In this document: in pieces, positions 1 to 6,580 of the stretch | Layout: the number at the start of each line of letters is the position of its first letter | Position numbering within the stretch: position 1 is the stretch's first letter | DNA from: Thiolapillus brandeum | GTDB taxonomy: Bacteria > Pseudomonadota > Gammaproteobacteria > Chromatiales > Chromatiaceae | NCBI RefSeq assembly: GCF_000828615.1 | Contig: NZ_AP012273.1 | Span: 1,302,001 to 1,366,000, forward strand | Direction of reading: 5' to 3' | Length of the DNA stretch: 64,000 bases | The notes under the pieces: generated by a model | Told to the model about the DNA's origin: nothing | Databases searched by the model: none | What the model saw: only the letters and a program-made list of their open reading frames with translations | Translations under genes and position numbers: made by a program

Positions 1-145
1 TCAGGCATTGTGCCCAGCGATAGGTAAAGGCATCTGCCATACAAAATACCGTTTCTGCACGCTGTATTTCGCTGATTGCGCGCTGCGAAATATGTCGCCC
101 AAGTTGTATGCCCGTGCCGACAATGACCAGCGAGCCAGATGTCAT
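1..145 (-). CDS. Split-borosin alpha-N-methyltransferase (SonM-like), N-terminal 48 residues only
   Basis: The frame opens at an ATG at 145-143 and stays open to the window edge, so this is the first 48 codons of a longer gene. Residues 6-16 read LVIVGTGIQLG, a glycine loop of the tetrapyrrole-methylase (SAM-binding) fold, followed by HISQRAISEIQRAETVF and a segment ending YRWAQ. This order matches my memory of the start of SonM, the Shewanella split-borosin methyltransferase (VGTGLQL, then Q-I-S, a helix, and a Q-R-W segment). Such enzymes transfer methyl groups from SAM to backbone amides of a separate precursor peptide. The start overlaps the stop of the diguanylate-cyclase gene by 4 nt (ATGA), implying translational coupling, and a matching 71-aa precursor lies two genes upstream in the same operon. 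The catalytic residues lie outside the window. The main alternative is another tetrapyrrole-methylase-fold enzyme, but the precursor argues against it. Confidence 0.75.
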   Translation of the reverse strand, partial: MTSGSLVIVGTGIQLGRHISQRAISEIQRAETVFCMADAFTYRWAQCL

Positions 146-1869
146 GTGGCCGCCTTTTTTAGATCGGACATATGGTAGATCTGATACTGATTTCTGCCAT
201 TTCGTTTGGCTTTATAAAGTGCGGAATCAGCGTCTCTTATCAAGGTATTCAGGGTTTCGTATTCACCACGCGATATAGCAATGCCAAAACTTAGCGTGAC
301 CTCGATGCTATGGTTTTCGTAGGCAACGGGTTTTAGCTGTTGGCTACAGTTTTCGATCAGATTCCTGGTCTGCTCCACGGACATTCCGGGGAAAAATGCG
401 GTGAATTCTTCCCCGCCAGTACGGCCTACGATGCCCTCGGTGCCAAAACAATTCCTGAGTACCTTGGCAACTGTCTGCAAAACCTTGTCGCCTGCGGCAT
501 GGCCATAGGTGTCATTGACGCGTTTGAACCAGTCTATGTCTGCCACCACCACCGAGAATGGTTTGCCGTCGCGATGATGCTCTTCAAAAATGGTTTCAGC
601 CAAGGTGCATACGTAGGCCTGATTATACAACTGGGTCAAGCCATCGACCTGAGACATGCGCTTGAATCGCCGACGTTCTTTGTGTGCCTGTAGCCACAGC
701 AGGAGAACGATCAGAAAAATACTGACTGAGCTGAGCATGATGATAATAAATTGCTGGTGATTGTTTTTTTTCTGTAGGGTAAGGAGCTGGTTTTCCTTTT
801 TTAGTTGTTCAATGTGTTGCTCCTTGTTTTTTACTTCGAAAGCGACGGTAAGTTGGGCAATGCGAATATTTTTTTTCTGGTCTATGGCTTGTTTTTCCAC
901 TGAACGTTGTTTTTCAAGCCATTTCAGTGCTGTTTTGTAGTTGCCCGCGTCTTTGCTGATTTGTTTTTTCAGTGTGTAGATATCCTGTAAATGCTCTAAA
1001 TAATCCTTAGCCTGAGGGAGTATGACGTCGAGGTAATGGTCTGCCAGTTGGTTGTTTCCCATCTGATAATAAATTTGGGCCATGGTCAGCTGGCTCAGTA
1101 CAATGCCATAGTTGTAATTTGCTGCATGACAGAGATCCAGAGCTTTGTTTGCCTGGGCCAAGGCAGCTTGGTATTTATGTTGTTGTAGCAGTGAGGCAGC
1201 AAGGCCATTGCGTGCCATTCCGATAAACAGTGGGTCTTTTGTGGTAGTGCAGATATCCAGCATGCGACGATAAGCTTTTTCCCCTTTTTTGGTTTCACCA
1301 CGGTGCTGGTATATCGAACCAATAGCATCCAGAGATGTGCAAATATTCATGGTGTTGTGGGTTTTTTTTGCTTCTTTGCTGGCGCTTAGTGCAAATAACA
1401 AAGCTTTATCATAGTCCCCGGCATCTGAATAGATTTCAGGAGCCAAACTGTTGGCAATATATCTCAGTGTGGGATGTTTTATTTTTGGTAATAGTCGCTG
1501 GATTTTGTTCAAAATCTTGAATGCTTCTACATATTTGTTCTGGATTTGGTAGATCAGAATAGCAATGGTATAGGCTCGCATGCGGTAGGCAGGCGGTATC
1601 GAAGGAATATCCAGTTGTTTCAGAATCTGTAACGATGCTGAATTGTCACCTGTAATCGCCAGGTAGCGCATTTTGAGTAAGTCAATCACCCATTGCTGCT
1701 GTGGCGTGGCTTGGTTTTCCAGTGGGGCAAGTTGTTTGACCAGTTTTTCAAGCTCTTGGGTGGGGATGGTGGTAAAAGGGTCAGCTTCCCCGATCAACTC
1801 GTCTAAAGTTTGGGCAATGATCGTCGGGCTAGCCAGCCATATCAGCAGTAAAAGTGCCCCGTACTTCAT
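142..1869 (-). CDS. TPR-repeat membrane-anchored diguanylate cyclase (GGDEF)
   Basis: A 575-aa protein predicted to make cyclic di-GMP from two GTP. Residues 1-19 form a signal peptide. Residues about 60-320 are helical TPR-type repeats in the periplasm. A coiled coil follows (about 333-373), one membrane helix (374-393) and a cytoplasmic GGDEF domain (about 405-566). Visible GGDEF features are DGLT (409-412), DIDWFKRVND (444-453) and the active-site loop GGEEF (485-489). The allosteric product-inhibition site (RxxD, nine residues before the GG) is absent; the equivalent residues are GTEG. There is no EAL domain. The gene sits between the borosin precursor (14 nt upstream) and the methyltransferase (4-nt overlap). 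The 14 nt before its ATG contain no Shine-Dalgarno-like run, unlike the precursor, which suggests lower expression. GC content is visibly lower than in the housekeeping genes nearby. Confidence 0.9.
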   Translation of the reverse strand: MKYGALLLLIWLASPTIIAQTLDELIGEADPFTTIPTQELEKLVKQLAPLENQATPQQQWVIDLLKMRYLAITGDNSASLQILKQLDIPSIPPAYRMRAYTIAILIYQIQNKYVEAFKILNKIQRLLPKIKHPTLRYIANSLAPEIYSDAGDYDKALLFALSASKEAKKTHNTMNICTSLDAIGSIYQHRGETKKGEKAYRRMLDICTTTKDPLFIGMARNGLAASLLQQHKYQAALAQANKALDLCHAANYNYGIVLSQLTMAQIYYQMGNNQLADHYLDVILPQAKDYLEHLQDIYTLKKQISKDAGNYKTALKWLEKQRSVEKQAIDQKKNIRIAQLTVAFEVKNKEQHIEQLKKENQLLTLQKKNNHQQFIIIMLSSVSIFLIVLLLWLQAHKERRRFKRMSQVDGLTQLYNQAYVCTLAETIFEEHHRDGKPFSVVVADIDWFKRVNDTYGHAAGDKVLQTVAKVLRNCFGTEGIVGRTGGEEFTAFFPGMSVEQTRNLIENCSQQLKPVAYENHSIEVTLSFGIAISRGEYETLNTLIRDADSALYKAKRNGRNQYQIYHMSDLKKAAT

Positions 1870-1883
1870 CGGTCGGGCGTAGT

Positions 1884-2099
1884 CTAGTGGATGTAGGGTT
1901 TAATAATCTTATTGGTTTTTGCTAACTCTCCCAATCCTGTAGCAGCTTCCAATTTGGATAAATCAGCGTCTTCCAGCAAGGCCATTTCATCGTCGGTTAA
2001 TCCGGCATGGGTCATCACCTGTTTTGGATCTTTTTCATAGGCGGTAGCCAGATCAGCATCCGAGCCCAATTTGACAAGCAGTTCAGCAAGTTTCGACAT
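1884..2099 (-). CDS. Split-borosin precursor peptide (SonA-like)
   Basis: A 71-aa acidic peptide. The leader is helical and follows the LigA-like borosin-binding-domain pattern: a first helix (MSKLAELLVKLGSD), then Y21-E-K-DP25 with VM (28-29), then GLTDDE (33-38), LL (41-42) and D-x-S-K-L (46-50). From memory this matches SonA of Shewanella nearly position for position. The C-terminus from about residue 61 (KTNKIIKPYIH) is short and rich in beta-branched and aromatic residues, which suits a core peptide for backbone N-methylation. An AAAGAGG ribosome-binding site lies 10 nt upstream of the ATG. It is the first gene of the operon, followed by the diguanylate cyclase and the SonM-like enzyme. 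Similar leaders occur in LigA-type and other RiPP precursors, so the borosin call rests on the co-located methyltransferase. The modified residues cannot be told from the sequence. Confidence 0.78.
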   Translation of the reverse strand: MSKLAELLVKLGSDADLATAYEKDPKQVMTHAGLTDDEMALLEDADLSKLEAATGLGELAKTNKIIKPYIH

Positions 2100-2145
2100 A
2101 TTGGTCTAGCCTCTTTCAGTTAATGACAAATAATTTTGTTTATGA

Positions 2146-2151
2146 ATTATA
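2146..2151 (-). promoter_or_regulatory. Candidate -10 box for the borosin operon
   Basis: Read on the minus strand this is a perfect TATAAT, 46 nt upstream of the precursor ATG. No good -35 hexamer sits 16-18 nt further upstream (C-rich sequence occupies that position), so the promoter may need an activator, or the match may be chance in AT-rich DNA. Confidence 0.4.
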
Positions 2152-2443
2152 GCGTGCGACTACTTCCACGGGGGAAACTATCGTGGTGTTCGCTTAAATT
2201 CGAATAGGTACAAATGAACTGACGTCGATGGTGGATGATTTCGATTTCCGGTTTGATGTAGTGCTGCCCTGATCCCGGGAGGGTTAAGGAATCTGATCAA
2301 GTCGTGAACTGGCAGCCAACGCCCAGGATGTCCCGCTTCTGCATTGCAAGTTTTCGCAATAGCCGGTTATGTGCAATTTGCGCCTTCACTCTGGCCATTC
2401 TGATTCACGAATCTGCTTCGTCCAGAATTAATCCGAGGTTCCT
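2152..2443. other. Intergenic DNA between borosin operon and queF
   Basis: With the leader of the precursor gene, this leaves about 340 nt without a gene. I see no convincing coding frame, tRNA or strong hairpin with a T-tract. It marks the change from AT-richer sequence on the left to GC-rich sequence on the right and may hold degenerate remnants of an older gene. Confidence 0.4.
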
Positions 2444-2833
2444 TCAGGGCAGGTCCACGCAAGCCGGAGCCTGCCAGTCGGGGTCACGGTACTCGGCAAC
2501 CACCTGGGTATAGATGCCGCCACGCACATTGAAATCGGCGGTCAGGCGCATGAAGCGGGGCTGAGTGGCGGTCACCAGATCATCGAGAATGCGGTTGGTC
2601 ACGGCTTCATGAAATGCCCCTTCGTCACGGAAGGACCAGACATACATCTTGAGGGCCTTGAGTTCCACGCAGAGGTGGTCCGGCACGTACTCCAGGTGCA
2701 GCTCGGCAAAATCGGGTTGGCCGGTCTTTGGACACAGGCAGGTAAACTCGGGAATGCGGATGCGGATGGTGTAGTCACGTTCCGGCTGGGGATTGTCGAA
2801 GGTTTCCAGTTCTTTGCTGGGCTGACTGGGCAT
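2444..2833 (-). CDS. queF: NADPH-dependent 7-cyano-7-deazaguanine reductase (short form)
   Basis: A 129-aa cytoplasmic enzyme that reduces the nitrile of preQ0 to the amine of preQ1 in queuosine tRNA modification. It has the single-domain (type I, B. subtilis-like) length rather than the about 280-aa bimodular form of E. coli. The nucleophilic cysteine lies in [13 protein letters not shown]. The family QueF motif appears as [20 protein letters not shown], with catalytic and substrate-binding acidic residues in the surrounding segment. It is divergent from smc across a 200-nt AT-rich intergenic region and has no obvious operon partner. folE2, which can supply dihydroneopterin triphosphate to the same pathway, lies 6.4 kb away. 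Confidence 0.95.
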   Translation of the reverse strand: MPSQPSKELETFDNPQPERDYTIRIRIPEFTCLCPKTGQPDFAELHLEYVPDHLCVELKALKMYVWSFRDEGAFHEAVTNRILDDLVTATQPRFMRLTADFNVRGGIYTQVVAEYRDPDWQAPACVDLP

Positions 2834-3033
2834 GGGAAGCTCCTGAAAAAAATGATGCGCCGATTATACCGGAGTAGAGCGCTGCTGAGGGAGGCTTGTT
2901 CAGGGCCGTGAAAGTGCATGAAAAAATGATAAATAAATATATAAATCAAAGTAATATGTCATATATGTAAAGTATCTTATCAGTATAGATTCTGCTTGTA
3001 TCATCCCCCCTTGTTCCTGTATCTTTGCGCCCC

Positions 3034-6000
3034 ATGCGTCTGGAAAAAATCAAACTCGCCGGATTCAAGTCCTTCGTTGATCCCACCACCGTTCCCTTTC
3101 CCAGTGCTCTGGTGGGGGTGGTCGGACCCAATGGCTGTGGAAAATCCAATGTCATCGATGCCGTGCGCTGGGTCATGGGGGAAAGCTCCGCCAAGATGCT
3201 GCGTGGTGAATCCATGGCTGATGTCATCTTTAATGGTTCCAGCGCACGCAAACCCGTCGGTGTGGCCAGCGTCGAGCTGGTGTTCGACAACAGTGATGGC
3301 AAGGCTGGTGGGCAATATGCCCAATACAGCACGATTTCTGTGCGCCGCCAGGTGAGCCGGGAAGGCCAGTCCACTTATTTCCTCAACGGCGTGCGATGCC
3401 GCCGCCGGGATATCACTGACTTGTTCCTGGGTACCGGCCTGGGGCCACGCAGCTATGCCATCATCGAGCAGGGCATGATCTCGCGCATCATCGAATCCCG
3501 GCCCGAGGAACTGCGGGTCTATCTGGAAGAAGCGGCAGGTATCTCCAAGTATAAGGAGCGGCGCCGGGAAACGGAAAACCGCATCCGCCATACCCGTGAC
3601 AACCTGGAGCGCCTCACCGACCTTCGGGATGAAATCGAGAAACAGTTGCGCCACCTGGAACGACAGGCGGCCACCGCAGAAAAATACAAGACCTTCAAGG
3701 CTGAAGAACGCCAGGTGAATGCCGAACTGTTACTGCTGCGCCTGCGGGACATGGAGCAGGAGCAGGCGCGCAAGGACCGGCGTATCGCCGAGGAAAAGAA
3801 CCGCTTCGAGAAGGCTCTGGCCAACCAGCGCCGGGTGGAAAGCGAGATCGAAGCCCAGCGCGAGGCGCACAACGAAGCCAACGAAGTATTCAATGAGGTG
3901 CAGGGGCGCTTCTATGCCGCCGGGGCCGATATTGCCCGTCTCGAAGAGGCCATTCAGTATGCCCGGGAATCCCGCCAGCGCAACGAGGCAGAGTTGCTGC
4001 GGGCGCGCCAGGCCCTGGACGAAGCCCGGGCGCATCGTTCCCAGGATGAAGGCAAGCTTCAGGAGATGGCGCAGACCCTGATGCAGGATCAGCCCGAACT
4101 GGAAATGGCCCGGGCCCGGGCCGAAGAACTGGCCGAACGCCAGGCGGCTGCAGAACAGGCCATGCAGGCCTGGCAGGGGGAATGGGACAGTTTCAACGCC
4201 ACAGCCACTGAGCCCGCCCAGACGGCCCAGGTGGAGCGCACCCTGATCAACCAGCTGGAACAGCAGGAGAAGCAGCTCAAGACGCGCCTGGCTCGCCTGG
4301 AGGATGAGCAGCACAAACTGGCGGATCTCAAGCTGCAGGCGGAGATTGGCGAACTGGAAGCCCAGGAAGAGGAGAAGACCGCACTCCTGGAAGAGCTTCG
4401 AGAGGGTGCTGAAGAAGTCAATTTGATCATTGGGGAAACCCGAACCCGCCTGGAAGAGCAGCAGCAGTCTCTGGCCGGCGCCCGCAGTGAACTCGAGACT
4501 GCCCGGGGCCGCCTGGCCTCACTGCGAACCCTGCAACAGGCCGCCATGGGAGATGACGATGAAGCCTTTTCCTCCTGGCTGGAAGCCACCGGGCTGAAGG
4601 ATGCACCGCGCATTCTGGAGCAACTGCAGGTGGAACCCCGCTGGCAGCAGGCGGTGGAAGCCGTGCTGGCAGATCAGTTACAGGGATTGCTGGTGGACAA
4701 CCTGGAGTCACTGTCACCTCGGCTGGCGAGCCTGGAATCCGGACATCTCAACCTGATGGAAACCGGTGCGCTGGGGGTTGCTGACATCCAGGGTACGCTG
4801 GCATCCGTGGTCGAGGGCCCGGACGCACTGCGCCTGCTTCTGGGCCGGGTGCGTCTGGCTGATGATCTGGATAGCGCCCTGCGTCAGCGCGGCGACCTGT
4901 CCCCGGGTGAAATGCTGGTTACCCCCGAAGGCATTTGTCTGGGTAATGGCTGGCTGCGCCTGGAGCGTGGGGATGCCAGCGCCGGCATCCTGGCGCGGGA
5001 ACAGGAAATCCGCGAACTGGCAGCCCGGGTGGAAGAACTGGAACCCCGGGTGGAACAACTCAACCAGCAGCTTGCCGATGATCGCAGACAGCTGGCGCAA
5101 CAGGAACAACGCCGCACGGAACAGCAACACGCCATGGAGCAGGCCGGCAAGGAAGTGGCGGCCATCCAGGCCCAGCTCAGTGGCAAACGCGCCCGCGCCG
5201 ATCATATCCGCCAGCGCATGGAAGGCCTGGCTCAGGACATGCAGGAGATTCGCCAGCAGTTGGAGCAGGACAAGGAGAACATGGAACAGGCCCGCCAGCG
5301 TCTGCACCGGGCGTTGGAACAGATGGAAATCTTTAGCGTGCAGCGTGAACAGCTGGCTGCCCGTCGTGAGCGGTTGCAAAAGGAACTGGCGGATGCCCGG
5401 GAAACCTCCCGCCAGGCCCGCAGTGAAGCTCACCAGATTGCCTTGCGGGTGGAATCCATGCGCAGCTCGGAACAGTCCCTGCGTGATGGCATAGAGCGCG
5501 CCGCCCAGCAGCTCGCCCAGTACGAGGAACGCTGCCGGATTCTGGAAGAACAGATGGAGAAGGGCAGCGAGCCCCTCCAGGCTCAACAACAGGAACTGGA
5601 AGCCCTGCTGCAGAAACGGGTAGGAGTGGAAGCCGAACTCAAAACAGCCCGTCAGCAACTGGAATCCATCGACCATCGCCTGCGGGAGTTGGACAAGGAA
5701 CGCCATGAAGCAGAGCAGCAGGTACAGGAGCAGCGCGACAAGCTGAACCAGGCCAATCTTTCCCGGCAGGAAGTGGTGGTGCGTATCACCACCCTGGAAG
5801 AACAACTGCAACAGACGGGAAAACCCCGCGCGGAGTTGGAACAAGGCTTGCCCGAGGACGCGGATATCCATACCTGGAAAGAGCGTTCCGGACTTCTGGC
5901 CCGGCGCATCCAGCGCCTGGGGGCCATCAATCTGGCGGCTATCGACGAGTTCCGGGAACAGAAAGAGCGTATGGAATACATCGATGCCCAGCACGCGGAT

Positions 6001-6531
6001 GTCACCAAGTCCCTGGAAACCCTGGAAGAGGCGATCCGCAAGATCGACCGGGAGACCCGCACCCGTTTCAAGGAGACCTTCGACAAGGTCAATGGCGGAC
6101 TCAAGGCCATGTTTCCCAAGCTGTTCGGTGGGGGCCATGCCTACCTGGAAATGGTGGGCGAGGATCCCCTGGATGCCGGAGTGGCCATCATGGCGCGCCC
6201 CCCGGGCAAGCGCAACTCAAGTATCCATCTCCTTTCAGGTGGCGAGAAGGCCCTGTCTGCCGTGGCCCTGGTGTTCTCCATCTTCCAGCTCAACCCGGCG
6301 CCCTTCTGCATGCTGGACGAAGTGGACGCGCCCCTGGACGATGCCAACGTGGGGCGTTTCTGCGAGTTGGTCAAGGAAATGTCCGATACGGTGCAGTTCA
6401 TCTTCATCACCCACAACAAGGTGACCATGGCGATTTCCAACCAGCTGCTGGGTGTGACCATGAACGAACCGGGAGTCTCCCGCCTGGTGTCCGTGGACGT
6501 GGAGGAAGCGGCGCAGATGGCGGCCATGTAG
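3034..6531 (+). CDS. smc: Chromosome segregation/condensation ATPase SMC
   Basis: A 1165-aa SMC protein that, with ScpA/ScpB kleisin partners (not in this window), organises the nucleoid by ATP-driven DNA loop handling. The N-terminal head has Walker A GPNGCGKS at residues 31-38. Two very long Gln/Glu/Arg-rich coiled coils flank a hinge at about 500-660. The C-terminal head carries the ABC signature LLSGGEKALS, then Walker B FCMLDEVDAPLDD and a switch His in FIFITHNK. Length is normal for the family. I chose the ATG at 3034 (MRLEKIKLAGFKSF is the canonical start); an in-frame TTG nine bases upstream is possible. No clear Shine-Dalgarno precedes either start. The upstream 200 nt are AT-rich and shared with divergent queF. 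Confidence 0.96.
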   Translation: MRLEKIKLAGFKSFVDPTTVPFPSALVGVVGPNGCGKSNVIDAVRWVMGESSAKMLRGESMADVIFNGSSARKPVGVASVELVFDNSDGKAGGQYAQYSTISVRRQVSREGQSTYFLNGVRCRRRDITDLFLGTGLGPRSYAIIEQGMISRIIESRPEELRVYLEEAAGISKYKERRRETENRIRHTRDNLERLTDLRDEIEKQLRHLERQAATAEKYKTFKAEERQVNAELLLLRLRDMEQEQARKDRRIAEEKNRFEKALANQRRVESEIEAQREAHNEANEVFNEVQGRFYAAGADIARLEEAIQYARESRQRNEAELLRARQALDEARAHRSQDEGKLQEMAQTLMQDQPELEMARARAEELAERQAAAEQAMQAWQGEWDSFNATATEPAQTAQVERTLINQLEQQEKQLKTRLARLEDEQHKLADLKLQAEIGELEAQEEEKTALLEELREGAEEVNLIIGETRTRLEEQQQSLAGARSELETARGRLASLRTLQQAAMGDDDEAFSSWLEATGLKDAPRILEQLQVEPRWQQAVEAVLADQLQGLLVDNLESLSPRLASLESGHLNLMETGALGVADIQGTLASVVEGPDALRLLLGRVRLADDLDSALRQRGDLSPGEMLVTPEGICLGNGWLRLERGDASAGILAREQEIRELAARVEELEPRVEQLNQQLADDRRQLAQQEQRRTEQQHAMEQAGKEVAAIQAQLSGKRARADHIRQRMEGLAQDMQEIRQQLEQDKENMEQARQRLHRALEQMEIFSVQREQLAARRERLQKELADARETSRQARSEAHQIALRVESMRSSEQSLRDGIERAAQQLAQYEERCRILEEQMEKGSEPLQAQQQELEALLQKRVGVEAELKTARQQLESIDHRLRELDKERHEAEQQVQEQRDKLNQANLSRQEVVVRITTLEEQLQQTGKPRAELEQGLPEDADIHTWKERSGLLARRIQRLGAINLAAIDEFREQKERMEYIDAQHADVTKSLETLEEAIRKIDRETRTRFKETFDKVNGGLKAMFPKLFGGGHAYLEMVGEDPLDAGVAIMARPPGKRNSSIHLLSGGEKALSAVALVFSIFQLNPAPFCMLDEVDAPLDDANVGRFCELVKEMSDTVQFIFITHNKVTMAISNQLLGVTMNEPGVSRLVSVDVEEAAQMAAM

Positions 6532-6580
6532 GCTTGTCCATTGGCATCCTGAGTCACTGCAACAAAGGGGGAGACTGATC

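Noticed and set aside
2100-2200. Sigma54-type promoter for the borosin operon
   Set aside because: No GG-N10-GC pair with proper context could be found; only a TATAAT stands out.
2304-2513. A short plus-strand frame in the queF/borosin intergenic region
   Set aside because: It runs into the queF coding region antisense and has no family resemblance.
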